Shown in pieces: positions 46,323 through 55,259 of a DNA stretch of 64,000 nucleotides. Both the position numbers and the translations under genes were made by a program. How positions within the stretch are numbered: the first letter of the stretch is position 1; every line of letters begins with the position of its first letter. The notes below the pieces were generated by a model. It had not been told where the DNA came from. It did not search any database and worked only from the letters and a program-made list of their open reading frames with translations. This DNA comes from Modicisalibacter radicis (GTDB taxonomy: Bacteria; Pseudomonadota; Gammaproteobacteria; Pseudomonadales; Halomonadaceae), in NCBI RefSeq assembly GCF_900961225.1, contig NZ_CAAHFN010000022.1, positions 62,001-126,000 on the forward strand. The letters are read 5' to 3'.

Positions 46323-46676
46323 TCAGCCAGAGCAGGTCTCGCCGTTTCTTTCGGCCTTGCCCGCCGCCGCGTAGACCTGGCTGACCTCGGCAATGGTGCG
46401 CCGGCGCTCCTGCGGCGTCTTGCGGTAATTGTCCAGCAATGCCGCCTCGTCGGTTGTCAACGACGCATCTGTCGCGGAGCGCCGCCCGGTCAGCACGTAA
46501 AGCACATCGACGCCCTTGGCAGCTACTGCCGACAAGTAGGCGGCATCGGGGCTACGCGTGCCTTTCTCATAATTCCTTTGAGCATTCGAGTGGACGCCAC
46601 CGATCTCTCCCAGGGCCGTCTGAGAGAGCTTCAAACGCTTTCGTTCCTCTAGCAACCTGTCTCCGATACCACTCAT
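46323..46676 (-). CDS. Phage-type XRE-family repressor
   Basis: 117 residues: an N-terminal helix-turn-helix LSQTALGEIGGVHSNAQRNYEKGTRSPDAAYL, then a segment common in Pseudomonas/Burkholderia prophage regulators (VDVLYVLTGRRS) and a C-terminal helix. There is no peptidase domain. It is divergent from the gp16-like gene across an operator-promoter region. Confidence 0.8.
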   Translation of the reverse strand: MSGIGDRLLEERKRLKLSQTALGEIGGVHSNAQRNYEKGTRSPDAAYLSAVAAKGVDVLYVLTGRRSATDASLTTDEAALLDNYRKTPQERRRTIAEVSQVYAAAGKAERNGETCSG

Positions 46677-46693
46677 TTGTGTCTACTTTTCCA

Positions 46694-46721
46694 TTGACAC
46701 CACCCAAAAGAGTGGTATTCT
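46694..46721 (+). promoter_or_regulatory. Promoter and operator of the phage-type switch
   Basis: TTGACA (46694-46699), 16 bases, TATTCT (46716-46721) is a good promoter for the rightward gene. The inverted repeat ACCAC-N8-GTGGT (46699-46716) fills its spacer, as expected for a repressor operator. Confidence 0.65.
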
Positions 46722-46756
46722 GTAATTGACCAACACGAACGAACACGTTTCGAACT

Positions 46757-46990
46757 ATGCCCAAGCTACTTACCCCCGAGCAAGCCCGCGAGGCGCTCAA
46801 CGAAAAGGGAATGAGCATTGCCGAGTTCAGCCGCATCCACGGCCTGAATCGCCAGATGGTCAGCGACCTGCTTTCCGGCAGGAAGAAAGGACTACGCGGC
46901 GAGTCCCATCGCGCCGCTGTGCTGCTCGGTATCAAGAAGGGCGTGATCGTCGACCATCCCCGGACCACCCGGGCCAAGCCTTCACGGTGA
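46757..46990 (+). CDS. BcepMu gp16-like Cro-type DNA-binding protein
   Basis: 77 residues. LTPEQAREALNEKGMSIAEF followed by LNRQMVSDLLSGRKKGLRGESHRAAVLLGIK matches the pattern of the phage-associated BcepMu gp16 family of small HTH proteins. The ribosome site is poor. With the divergent XRE repressor it forms a lambda cI/cro-like arrangement. Confidence 0.7.
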   Translation: MPKLLTPEQAREALNEKGMSIAEFSRIHGLNRQMVSDLLSGRKKGLRGESHRAAVLLGIKKGVIVDHPRTTRAKPSR

Positions 46991-47239
46991 GATGAAGCCG
47001 TCACGTGCCCGGCCTCCCGGCGTGCACGGAACGAGGCCTACGGCCGGCATGGAGCGAGATCACGCCTACCATCGTGCCCGGCGTTTCCCACCCACGGGGG
47101 TGTTGCCTTCGGGTCCCGCCAAGGGGTCAGTAGCGCGACCCCGCGCCTGGGGCATTGCAAGCCGCGAAGCCCAATCACCGCATGGGATCGCCAGCGTCGC
47201 GCGCGAGTCGCTCAAGCTACTGGAGTAAGGACCGCCGAA

Positions 47240-47515
47240 ATGAATCCGATCGCTGACTTCGATCCGCGTGACTACGCCATCATCAGGGCCCTCGGAGCCC
47301 TGTGCCTGGCGCCGCCCGACATCGAACTGGCGCAGCTCTTCCTGCGCCAGGCCGGTGCCGACGAGCGGATCCACCAAGCGGCGAACACTGCCCGCCGCCA
47401 GGGCCTGCTCGCCCAGGGCCGGGCCCGCCGCGTGAACGATCGGACCATCGAGATCACCCTTCCCGACTGTCGGCTGGCCGACCTGTTCGAAGCGTTGCAG
47501 GAGGATGCCCAATGA
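47240..47515 (+). CDS. Hypothetical protein in the phage-like remnant
   Basis: 91 residues beginning MNPIADFDPRDYAIIRALGA, with alternating helices and a winged-helix-like pattern (NTARRQGLLAQGRARRVNDRTIEITL). AAGGA lies upstream. No family recognised. Its stop overlaps the start of the next small ORF (ATGA). Confidence 0.55.
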   Translation: MNPIADFDPRDYAIIRALGALCLAPPDIELAQLFLRQAGADERIHQAANTARRQGLLAQGRARRVNDRTIEITLPDCRLADLFEALQEDAQ

Positions 47516-47613
47516 AACATGCGACATGGCCAGAGCCGAAACCCGGTTCTGCACGGCCGGGCGTATCGGCCGAAAACACCGAATTTCACTTCAGCGCCGG
47601 GCCTGGTAAATGA
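47512..47613 (+). CDS. 33-residue ORF, doubtful
   Basis: Starts at the ATGA overlap with the gene upstream (MKHATWPEPKPGSARPG) and ends at 47613. The coupling is the only support; it may be a truncated remnant, since its end overlaps the integrase fragment on the other strand. Confidence 0.3.
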   Translation: MKHATWPEPKPGSARPGVSAENTEFHFSAGPGK

Positions 47614-47749
47614 AGAGCGGCGTGGCGCCCAGGAACCCCCGGAACGTTTTCGATGCTGAGTCGTCAGGTTGGCCCTGACGGGCAATGCGGATCCGCGTCA
47701 GGTATGAGAAACTGCCGCCCTTTCTCGGGCGCTTGAGTATCGTCGCCAC
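47591..47749 (-). pseudogene. N-terminal remnant of a tyrosine integrase
   Basis: From a GTG at 47749 with GGAG seven bases upstream the frame gives VATILKRPRKGGSFSYLTRI and, shortly after, SKTF. That is the pattern of the N-terminal arm-binding domain of phage integrases (MATIxKR...YxARIR...SKTF). Homology stops after SKTF and the frame ends at 47591, so the catalytic domain is gone. It lies next to dusA, a known integration target. Confidence 0.5.
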
Positions 47750-47833
47750 CGGCTCGCTCCAAAATGTAACCACTTCCTGGAGCGCGAAGTGCCAAAAGTG
47801 TGGCAGCGCACCCGGAAAAACCTATCCAAACAA

Positions 47834-47849
47834 CTGTAAACATGAACAG
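47834..47849. promoter_or_regulatory. LexA-like box between the integrase remnant and dusA
   Basis: CTGTAAACATGAACAG fits CTGT-N8-ACAG, inside a 20-bp dyad with AACTGT and ACAGTT ends. It may be a leftover SOS switch of the lost element or a chance match. Confidence 0.4.
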
Positions 47850-47851
47850 TT

Positions 47852-48898
47852 ATGACAGATAAGGCTATCGCCTCAACCCGCATGAATGCTGGAAACCCGC
47901 GCCCCAAGCTGGACAGGACGTTTTCCGTCGCGCCGATGATGGATTGGACGACCCGCGACTACCGCGCTTTCGCCCGGACGCTGACGCGCCATGCGCTGCT
48001 GTATACCGAGATGGTGACGACCGGGGCGATCCTCCACGGCACGCCGCGCGAGCGCTTCCTGGGTTACCAAACGGCGGAACATCCGCTGGCCCTGCAGCTC
48101 GGCGGCAGCGATGCCGGGGAGCTCGCCGAGTGCGCGGCGATCGCCGAGGCGTGGGGCTACGATGAGGTCAACCTGAACGTCGGCTGCCCCAGCGATCGGG
48201 TGCAGAACAATCTGATCGGCGCCTGCCTGATGGCCCATCCCGACAAGGTGGCCGTCGCGGTGCGCGCGATGCGCGATGCGGTATCGATCCCGGTCACGGT
48301 CAAGTGTCGCATCGGCATCGACGACCAGGACGAGGACGCCGACCTGACGCGCTTCATCCAACAGGTCGCCGACGCCGGCTGCGAGACGTTCATCGTCCAT
48401 GCCCGCAAGGCCTGGCTGCAGGGCCTGTCGCCCAAGGAAAACCGCGACGTGCCGCCGCTCAACTATCCGCGCGTCCAGCGCCTCAAGGCACAGCACCCCG
48501 AACTGCACATCGGCATCAACGGCGGCATCAAGACGCTGGCCGAATGCCGCGCGCATCTGGAATCCGTCGACAGCGTGATGGTGGGCCGCGAGGCGTACCA
48601 GAATCCGTGGCTGCTGGCCGGCGTCGACGAGGCGCTCTACGGCCTGGCCGGCCCGGCGGAAAGCCGCCATCAGGCGGCCCTGGCGCTGCGCCCCTATATT
48701 GCCCGGCGGCTCGCGGAAGGCGCCCGGCTCAACCACATTACTCGCCATGTGCTGGGACTGTTCCAGGGCTGTCCGGGCGGGCGGCGCTTCCGCCGGCACC
48801 TGTCCGAGAACGCCCATCGCGAGGGGGCCGGGCTCGCTGTCTTCGACGACGCCCTGGGGCTGGTACCCGAGCCGCAAGCAACCGCCGCCATCGCCTGA
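47852..48898 (+). CDS. dusA: tRNA-dihydrouridine(20/20a) synthase
   Basis: FMN-dependent tRNA D-loop reductase, 348 residues from ATG 47852 (or 338 from ATG 47882; neither has a clear ribosome site). FSVAPMMDWTTRDYRAF, ALQLGGSDAGELAECA, NLNVGCPSDRVQNNLIGACLM (catalytic Cys) and SVMVGREAYQNPWLL are typical of DusA. The altered 5' region may reflect past integration at the gene's start. Confidence 0.94.
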   Translation: MTDKAIASTRMNAGNPRPKLDRTFSVAPMMDWTTRDYRAFARTLTRHALLYTEMVTTGAILHGTPRERFLGYQTAEHPLALQLGGSDAGELAECAAIAEAWGYDEVNLNVGCPSDRVQNNLIGACLMAHPDKVAVAVRAMRDAVSIPVTVKCRIGIDDQDEDADLTRFIQQVADAGCETFIVHARKAWLQGLSPKENRDVPPLNYPRVQRLKAQHPELHIGINGGIKTLAECRAHLESVDSVMVGREAYQNPWLLAGVDEALYGLAGPAESRHQAALALRPYIARRLAEGARLNHITRHVLGLFQGCPGGRRFRRHLSENAHREGAGLAVFDDALGLVPEPQATAAIA

Positions 48899-48947
48899 AG
48901 CCGCAGGCAGGTGCGTCACCAAGGCGCTACGCTCGCCTCCCGACAGC

Positions 48948-49976
48948 TCACAGCGTATCCGGCGTGCCCTCGAAATCCGACTGGAACGACTCGACGGCGT
49001 TCTCGGCCTCCTCGATCGCCTCGAAGCGAGCGACATGGAACAACGCCTCGCCCTCGTTGGCCAGCGGCAGGTTGCTCATGCCGATGACGATGCCGTCGGC
49101 ATTGGCCACCACCTCGCCTTCGGAATTGCCGAAAGGATCGGCGACGATACCCAGCACCTGCCCCCGGGCAACCCGCGCCCCCAGGCGCACCCGCGGCCTC
49201 AGGATCCCGTCGATCGGCGCCCGCGCCCAGCTCGAGCCGTTGGCGATCTCGGCCGGCGGCGGCTCGCGACGCCGCCGGCTGGCCGCCAGCATGCCCAGAT
49301 GACGCATCACCCGCAGCACCCCGCGCACCCCGGGAGCGATCGCCCACTCGTCGAAGCGCAGCGCCTCGCCGGCCTCGTAGGTCAGCACCGGCACGCCGTG
49401 GCTCTGGGCGTAGGCGCGCAAGCTGCCCTCGCGCAGTTCGGCATTGAGGATCACCGGAGCGCCGAAGGCCTCGGCCATCGCCGCGGTCTCGCTGCCCACG
49501 CTCAGTTGCGAGCGCACCTGCGGCAGATTGGTGCGGTGTATGGCGCCGGTGTGCAGATCGATGATGTGGCTCGCCTGGTCGACGATCTGTTCGCGAAACA
49601 GCGCCGCCACCCGCGAACCCAGCGAACCCGCCTCGCTGCCCGGAAAGCAGCGGTTGAGATCGCGCCGGTCGGGCAGGTAGCGGGTGTGCTGGACGAAGCC
49701 GAACACATTGACGATGGGCACCGCGATCAACGTGCCGCGCAGGCGGCGGATCGCCGACGAGCGCAGCAGCCGCCGTACGATCTCGACGCCGTTTATCTCG
49801 TCGCCGTGGATCGCCCCGCAGACCAGCAATACCGGGCCGGCCTGGCGACCATGCACCACCTCCACCGGAATGTGCAGCGGCGCGTGGGTATAGAGCTTGG
49901 CCACCGGGACGTCGATCTGGGCGCGGGAGCCGGGCGCTACGCGCACGCCGGCGAGTTCGAAGGGGGCACGTGCCAT
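48948..49976 (-). CDS. Succinylglutamate desuccinylase/aspartoacylase family zinc hydrolase
   Basis: 342 residues of the M14-like deacylase fold. Zinc ligands are in VCGAIHGDEINGVE (HxxE) and IIDLHTGAIHRTN; PGSEAGSLGSRVA is also conserved. The C-terminal beta domain (ILRPRVRLGARVARGQVLG, biotinyl-like) is typical of this group. Substrate unknown. Start at 49976 (MARAPFELAG); a start at 49988 is possible. Confidence 0.85.
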   Translation of the reverse strand: MARAPFELAGVRVAPGSRAQIDVPVAKLYTHAPLHIPVEVVHGRQAGPVLLVCGAIHGDEINGVEIVRRLLRSSAIRRLRGTLIAVPIVNVFGFVQHTRYLPDRRDLNRCFPGSEAGSLGSRVAALFREQIVDQASHIIDLHTGAIHRTNLPQVRSQLSVGSETAAMAEAFGAPVILNAELREGSLRAYAQSHGVPVLTYEAGEALRFDEWAIAPGVRGVLRVMRHLGMLAASRRRREPPPAEIANGSSWARAPIDGILRPRVRLGARVARGQVLGIVADPFGNSEGEVVANADGIVIGMSNLPLANEGEALFHVARFEAIEEAENAVESFQSDFEGTPDTL

Positions 49977-50124
49977 GATCCATCTCATGTAACGGAAACG
50001 TGGCCCCCTTATACGCGGACTGTCCCGCCTTGACGACCCTGCGGTCCACCGAGCCCCTTGTCCGTGCGGTGACTGGTAAACTGCCGCTCGCATCCCTCAA
50101 CGCCCACCGATCAAGGACTCGAGG

Positions 50125-50871
50125 ATGAGCCTACCCGACTATTCGCTGCTGGCCTGGACGCTGATCATCCTCTCGACCTACCTCACGGGGGTCTCGAAAG
50201 GCGGTTTTGCCGGCGGCTTCGGCACGCTATCGGTGCCGTTGATGGCGCTGGCGATCGGTCCGATCGAGGCCGCCGGGCTGTTGCTGCCGCTGCTGCTGGT
50301 GATGGACGCCTTCAGCGTCAAGGCGTGGTGGGGACATCAGGCAACCCGCGAAGTCTACCGGCTACTGCCGGGCATGGCCGCCGGCGTGGCGATCGGCACG
50401 CTGACCATCGGCGTTCTCGACGAGGATGTCGTGCGTCTGCTGCTGGGGATCATTTCGCTGCTGTTCGCCGCCTACATGCTGCGCCGGCCCGGCGCTGCGC
50501 ACCCGATCGCCACCTACTGGTCGCTGCCCGCCGGGATCGGCTGCGGCTTTACCAGCTTTCTCGCCCACGCCGGCGCGCCGCCGCTCAACCTCTATCTGAT
50601 TCCCCGCGGACTCGACAAGCAGACGTTCATCGCCACCTGCGTCATCGGCTTCGCCGCGGTCAACCTGATGAAGCTCGGTCCCTATCTGTGGCTGGGCGAG
50701 ATCAACCTGACCAGCGCCGGCGCCTCGCTGCTGCTGGTGCCGGTCGCCTGGGCCGGCGTGCGCAGCGGCCTGTGGCTGCAACACCGGGTCAACGAACGGC
50801 TGTTCTACCGACTGATCATCATCGCCATGGCGATCGTCGGCGTGCAACTGATCCTCAAGGCGCTCGGCTAG
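50125..50871 (+). CDS. TauE/SafE family permease
   Basis: 248 residues with about eight helices. STYLTGVSKGGFAGGFGTLSVPL and CGFTSFLAHAGAPPLNLYLIPR are the two half-repeats of the sulfite/sulfoacetate exporter family. AAGGA lies upstream. Substrate unknown. The 3' end overlaps the convergent gene by 17 nt. Confidence 0.88.
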   Translation: MSLPDYSLLAWTLIILSTYLTGVSKGGFAGGFGTLSVPLMALAIGPIEAAGLLLPLLLVMDAFSVKAWWGHQATREVYRLLPGMAAGVAIGTLTIGVLDEDVVRLLLGIISLLFAAYMLRRPGAAHPIATYWSLPAGIGCGFTSFLAHAGAPPLNLYLIPRGLDKQTFIATCVIGFAAVNLMKLGPYLWLGEINLTSAGASLLLVPVAWAGVRSGLWLQHRVNERLFYRLIIIAMAIVGVQLILKALG

Positions 50872-51628
50872 CCGGATCGCCCGCGGCCGGCGCGTGGCTG
50901 GCACGCCACTGACGCCTCAGCCAGGCGACATCGGCGCCGAACGAATACGCCAGCAGTCCCAGCGCCAGTGCCGCCAGGCCGGTAGCCACCCAGGCCGGCA
51001 CGACGGGCAACAGCCCGACCAGCAGCGTCGCCACCTGCCACACGCAGGCCAGCTTGCGCCGCCGGCTGTCCGGCAACGGCCGGCGCAGCCAGGGCCATGC
51101 CCGACCGGCGAGCACGAAGCAGTAGCGCATGACGCCGATCACCAGCACCCAGGCGCCGGCCTTGTCGAGGGCGATCAGCGCCGCGCTCAGTACCAGGATG
51201 AAGAAGGCGTCGAGTTCCATGTCGAAGCGCGCGCCGAAACGCGACATCGAGCGCGTGGTCCGCGCCACGAAGCCGTCCACGCCATCCAGCAATAAAGCCG
51301 CCAGCGCCAGGGCCGCCATCACCGGCGCCTGAGCGGCCATGAAGGCGGGGAACAGCAGCGCCCCGGCGAGAAAGGCCACCAGCATCCCGCGCAACAGGGT
51401 GATGCGGTTGGCCCAGCCCAGCCAGCGCCAGGCCGTCGGCCAGCGCCAGGCGATCAACCCCAGCATCGTCAGGAATACCAGGCCGGCGCTCAGGCGCAGT
51501 CCGGCGGGCGCCGCCAGGCCCAGCAGCAACCCCTCGACCAGCAGTACGAACAGCGCCAGGCCGGCCGCCATCTCGACCCACCGGGTCGCTGCCAGATGCC
51601 GTGGCTGGTGCATCGACTCTTCCGCCAT
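50855..51628 (-). CDS. CDP-alcohol phosphatidyltransferase
   Basis: 257-residue membrane enzyme that transfers a phosphatidyl (or related) group from a CDP-linked donor to an alcohol acceptor. The motif D-x2-DG-x2-AR-x8-G-x3-D-x3-D is intact (LLDGVDGFVARTTRSM to FDMELD, about residues 120-145). Six to eight helices. It is divergent from the biosynthetic cluster at 51865 and may use its product as the acceptor (inferred). GAGGAAG precedes the ATG. Confidence 0.88.
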   Translation of the reverse strand: MAEESMHQPRHLAATRWVEMAAGLALFVLLVEGLLLGLAAPAGLRLSAGLVFLTMLGLIAWRWPTAWRWLGWANRITLLRGMLVAFLAGALLFPAFMAAQAPVMAALALAALLLDGVDGFVARTTRSMSRFGARFDMELDAFFILVLSAALIALDKAGAWVLVIGVMRYCFVLAGRAWPWLRRPLPDSRRRKLACVWQVATLLVGLLPVVPAWVATGLAALALGLLAYSFGADVAWLRRQWRASHAPAAGDPASRAP

Positions 51629-51762
51629 TGCGTCTTCCTCTCGTCGAAACTCTCGCCAGAATGTCGCGCCGGCAGGCCGATCGGCTTGACGCCGAGGGCG
51701 GCACGCTCGAAGTTAGTATGGCGGTGCCATGCCCGGATGGAGGCCAGGCACTGCCTGGGCGA

Positions 51763-51793
51763 TTGCCAGTACACGGACGAATAGCTATACAAT
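51763..51793 (+). promoter_or_regulatory. Candidate promoter of the 51865 cluster
   Basis: TTGCCA (51763-51768), 17 bases, TATACA (51786-51791), about 70 bases before the first gene. The AT-rich direct repeat TATACAAT/TGTACAAT (51786-51805) overlaps the -10 and could be an operator. Confidence 0.5.
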
Positions 51794-51864
51794 ATATGTA
51801 CAATAGTTGAACCCATTGACCCGTGCCGGGTCGATAGGTTCACACCCGCGCAAGGAAGGAATCC

Positions 51865-52836
51865 ATGCCCGCCACGACCGCACAGGCTTTCTGGACCCTC
51901 GCCCCGGGCCAGGGCGCACTCCGCGAGGAAGCGCTACCGCCGCTGGGCGACGACGACGTGCTGGTGCGCAACCGCTTCAGCGCGGTCAGCCGCGGCAGCG
52001 AATCGCTGGTCTTCAACGGCCAGGTGCCGCCGAGCGAACATGCGCGGATGCGCGCGCCCTTCCAGGCCGGCGAGTTCCCCGGTCCGGTCAAGTACGGGTA
52101 TGCCGGTGTGGGCACCATCGAACAGGGTCCCGAGGCGCTGCTCGGTCGCACGGTGTTCTGCCTCCACCCCCATCAGGATCGCTACGTGATTCCCGCCGCC
52201 GCCGTGGTGCCACTGCCCGACGACCTGCCCGCGGCACGTGGCGTGCTCGCCGCCAACATGGAAACCGCCGTCAACGGGCTATGGGATGCCGGGCCGCGCC
52301 CCGGCGACCGCATCGCGGTGATCGGCGCCGGCGTGGTCGGCACGCTGATCGCCTACCTCTGCGCGCGCATCCCCGGCACCCGGGTCGAGCTGATCGACAT
52401 CGATCCCGACCGCGCGGCGCTGGCCGCCGCCCTCGACGTGCCCTTCCGCGACCCCGGGTCGGCCGGCGGCGACGCCGACCTGGTGATCCATGCCAGCGGC
52501 AACCCCGACGGCCTGCGTCACGGCCTCGAGCTGGCCGGCCACGAGGCGTTGCTGGTGGAGATGAGCTGGTACGGCACCCAGCCGGTCAGCCTGCCGCTGG
52601 GCGAGGCCTTCCATGCCCGGCGCCTGACGCTGCGCTCGAGCCAGGTAGGCACGGTCTCGCCGGCACGCAGTGCGCGCTGGAGCCACCGCCGGCGCCTCGC
52701 CCTGGCGCTCGACCTGCTGCGCGACGAACGCCTCGATGCGCTGATCGACGGCGAAAGCGACTTTGCCGATCTGCCCACGCTGATGCCACGCCTGGCCGCC
52801 GCCCGCGGCGCGCTGTGCCATCGTTTACGCTACTGA
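51865..52836 (+). CDS. MDR-family (zinc-type) dehydrogenase
   Basis: 323 residues. The N-terminal GroES-like domain has [13 protein letters not shown] where Zn-ADHs carry the Cys ligand, so the catalytic zinc is probably absent; [14 protein letters not shown] (about 152) begins the NAD(P)-binding Rossmann fold and [10 protein letters not shown] follows. It resembles BchC-like alcohol dehydrogenases. AAGGAAGGA precedes the ATG. First gene of a five-gene plus-strand run. Confidence 0.82.
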   Translation: MPATTAQAFWTLAPGQGALREEALPPLGDDDVLVRNRFSAVSRGSESLVFNGQVPPSEHARMRAPFQAGEFPGPVKYGYAGVGTIEQGPEALLGRTVFCLHPHQDRYVIPAAAVVPLPDDLPAARGVLAANMETAVNGLWDAGPRPGDRIAVIGAGVVGTLIAYLCARIPGTRVELIDIDPDRAALAAALDVPFRDPGSAGGDADLVIHASGNPDGLRHGLELAGHEALLVEMSWYGTQPVSLPLGEAFHARRLTLRSSQVGTVSPARSARWSHRRRLALALDLLRDERLDALIDGESDFADLPTLMPRLAAARGALCHRLRY

Positions 52837-52891
52837 ACAGGCCGCTAGCGCGCTAGCGTCATTCGTACCGTTCGCACAAGGAGTCCCGTGC

Positions 52892-53290
52892 ATGTTCAGC
52901 CTCACCGTCCGCGATCACATGATGATCGCCCACAGCTTTCAGGGCGAGGTATTCGGCCCCGCCCAGCGTCAGCACGGCGCCACCTATGTGGTCGACGTGA
53001 CCTTCAAGCGCCCCGAACTCGACGAGCACGACCTGGTGGTCGATATCGGCCTGGCCAGCGAGGCGCTCAAGACGCTGCTCGGCGAATTCAACCTCGGCAA
53101 CCTCGACGAACACGAGGCCTTCCGGGGTCGCAACACCACCACCGAGTTCATGGCCCACGCGGTCTTCGAGCGCATGGCCGCCGCGATCCGCGACGGCCGG
53201 CTGGGCAGCGGCGCCAAGGGCCTGACCCAACTGAACGTGACCCTGCACGAATCGCACATCGCCTGGGCCAGCTACGAGGGGGCCTTGTGA
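52892..53290 (+). CDS. PTPS-fold (6-pyruvoyl/6-carboxytetrahydropterin synthase-like) protein with altered active site
   Basis: 132 residues. By pattern it aligns with QueD: MIAHSF (first zinc His), a loop, QHGATY where QueD has Cxxx[12 protein letters not shown] where QueD has [22 protein letters not shown] and a final [11 protein letters not shown]. The catalytic Cys, the third zinc His and the Asp-His pair are all replaced, and only the C-terminal Glu remains. It probably binds a pterin-like molecule but does a different reaction. AAGGAG is upstream; it overlaps the next gene by 4 nt. Confidence 0.82.
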   Translation: MFSLTVRDHMMIAHSFQGEVFGPAQRQHGATYVVDVTFKRPELDEHDLVVDIGLASEALKTLLGEFNLGNLDEHEAFRGRNTTTEFMAHAVFERMAAAIRDGRLGSGAKGLTQLNVTLHESHIAWASYEGAL

Positions 53291-54387
53291 GCGCCGAAGA
53301 CTACCGCCGCGAACGCACCCTGAGCCTGCTCGTCGCCGGCGATCCCGGGCAACTGACCGGCGGCTACGTCTACGACGCGCGCATCGCCGAGGCGCTGCGC
53401 GAACAGGGCTGGCGGGTCTCGGTCATCGGCCTCGAGGGGCGCTTCCCCGAGCCCGACGCCGGCGCCGCCCGTGCCCTGGACGCAACCCTCGCCGACCACC
53501 CCGACGGCGCGCGCGTGGTGATCGACGGCCTGGCGATGGGCGGTCTGCCCGAGGTGATCGCGGACCACGCCGAGCGGCTCGACCTGACCGCGCTGGTCCA
53601 TCACCCGCTGGCCGACGAGACCGGCCTCGATCCCGCCCAGCGCACCCGCTTCATGATCAGCGAGACCCGTGCGCTGGGCGCGGTGGGCCGGGTGATCGTC
53701 ACCAGCGCGTTCACCGCTCGCCGGCTGGCCGATTTCGATGTCCCCGCCGAGCACATCACGGCGATCGAGCCCGGCGTCGCCCGCGCGCCGCTGTCGCCGC
53801 GCGCGACGGCCGACCAGCCCGGTCCGGCACGCCTGCTGTGCGTCGCCACCATCACCCCGCGCAAGGGCCACGAGGTGCTGGTCGACGCCCTGGCACGGCT
53901 CGCCGATCGCGACTGGCAGGCGATCTGCATCGGCGGGCTCGACCGCGATGCCGGCCACGCCCGTCACGTCCGCGAGCGAATCGCCGCCCACGGCCTCGAG
54001 GCACGCGTCGAGCTGGCCGGCGAACGCGCCCACGACCAGCTGGCCGACGCCTACCGGGACGCCGATCTGTTCGTACTGCCCTCGCATTACGAGGGTTACG
54101 GCATGGTCATCAGCGAGGCGCTGGCCCACGGCCTGCCGGTGATCGCCACCACAGGCGGCGCACTGGCCCACACGCTGCCCCGGGATGCCGGGCTCGCCGT
54201 GCCACCGGGTGATAGCGCCGCCCTCGCCGAGGCGCTGAGGCGCTGGTTCGACGAGCCCGAACTGCGCCAGCGGCTGCGCCAGGGCGCCCAGCGGGCCCGT
54301 GAGGGACTCGCCGACTGGTCGGACGCCGGGCGCGCCTTCGCGGCGGCGCTCGACCGCCCGCCCCTGGCAACCGGAGCCTCGTCATGA
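53287..54387 (+). CDS. Glycosyltransferase, GT4 family
   Basis: 366 residues from a GTG (53287) in a GTGA overlap with the PTPS-like gene. GT-B fold: [20 protein letters not shown] in the acceptor half; [20 protein letters not shown] and [21 protein letters not shown] (EX7E) in the donor half. Likely transfers a sugar from an NDP-sugar to the cluster's product (inferred). Confidence 0.85.
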   Translation: MSAEDYRRERTLSLLVAGDPGQLTGGYVYDARIAEALREQGWRVSVIGLEGRFPEPDAGAARALDATLADHPDGARVVIDGLAMGGLPEVIADHAERLDLTALVHHPLADETGLDPAQRTRFMISETRALGAVGRVIVTSAFTARRLADFDVPAEHITAIEPGVARAPLSPRATADQPGPARLLCVATITPRKGHEVLVDALARLADRDWQAICIGGLDRDAGHARHVRERIAAHGLEARVELAGERAHDQLADAYRDADLFVLPSHYEGYGMVISEALAHGLPVIATTGGALAHTLPRDAGLAVPPGDSAALAEALRRWFDEPELRQRLRQGAQRAREGLADWSDAGRAFAAALDRPPLATGASS

Positions 54388-55259
54388 GCGACGAGGGGCG
54401 GTTCGCGGCCGGCTGGTTGAGCCTGCGCGAGCGCGCCGATCACCTGGCGCGCAGCCAGTCGCTGACCGACCGGGCCAGCGACTGGCTGCACCGTCGAGCG
54501 AGTGACGATCGTGCACTGTCGCTGGTCGACCTGGGCTGCGGCGCTGCCAGCAACCCGGCATACCTTGCCGGGCGGCTACCCGGTCCCCAGCACTGGCGGC
54601 TGATCGACCACGATCCCGCCCTGCTCGCCCAGGCATCGTCGCGCCTGGCTCGGCTCATCGATGCCGACGGTCGGCCGCTCGAATGGCACTGCGAACGCCA
54701 GCCGCTGACACCCCTGCGCCCGACGCTGCTCGACGGCGCCGACCTGGTCTGCGCCTCGGCGCTGTTCGACCTGGTCTCGCGGAAGTGGGCCGAGCGGCTG
54801 GTACAGGCATGCGTCGAGCGCCGGCTCGCCGCGCTGTTCACGCTCAGCGTCAGCGGCGACTGGGCCTTCGTCGATGCCCAGGGGCAGCGGCGCGAGGACG
54901 CCGAGGATCGCTGGGCGCGCGCGACGTACCAGGCCCATCAATACCGCGACAAGGGCTTCGGCACGGCGCTCGGCGGCGACGCGCCCGCGACGCTGGCCGA
55001 AGCCTTCGAGGCCCACGGCTACAGGGCGAGCCAGGCCGCCAGCCCGTGGCGGCTGCCGCCCGGCCACGCCGAAACCCGCACCCTCGGCAGCGCACTGCTG
55101 GCCGGCTGGGGCGATGCGCTTCGCGAGCAATGCCCCGAGGCTCGCGAACGCGTGGCTACCTGGCTGGCCGCGCGTCACGCCGCGCTGGAAGGCGGCGAGC
55201 TGGGAATCGAGGTCGGGCATCTCGATCTGTTCGCCGAACCCGGCGAGGGGCAGCCGTGA
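54384..55259 (+). CDS. SAM-dependent methyltransferase
   Basis: 291 residues, class I fold; the SAM motif LVDLGCGAASNPAYLAGRL is near residue 50 and LIDHDPALLAQA follows as motif II. ADLVCASALFDLVSRKW corresponds to the post-I/motif IV region. Coupled by ATGA to the glycosyltransferase and by GTGA to the membrane protein. Substrate unknown. Confidence 0.82.
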   Translation: MSDEGRFAAGWLSLRERADHLARSQSLTDRASDWLHRRASDDRALSLVDLGCGAASNPAYLAGRLPGPQHWRLIDHDPALLAQASSRLARLIDADGRPLEWHCERQPLTPLRPTLLDGADLVCASALFDLVSRKWAERLVQACVERRLAALFTLSVSGDWAFVDAQGQRREDAEDRWARATYQAHQYRDKGFGTALGGDAPATLAEAFEAHGYRASQAASPWRLPPGHAETRTLGSALLAGWGDALREQCPEARERVATWLAARHAALEGGELGIEVGHLDLFAEPGEGQP

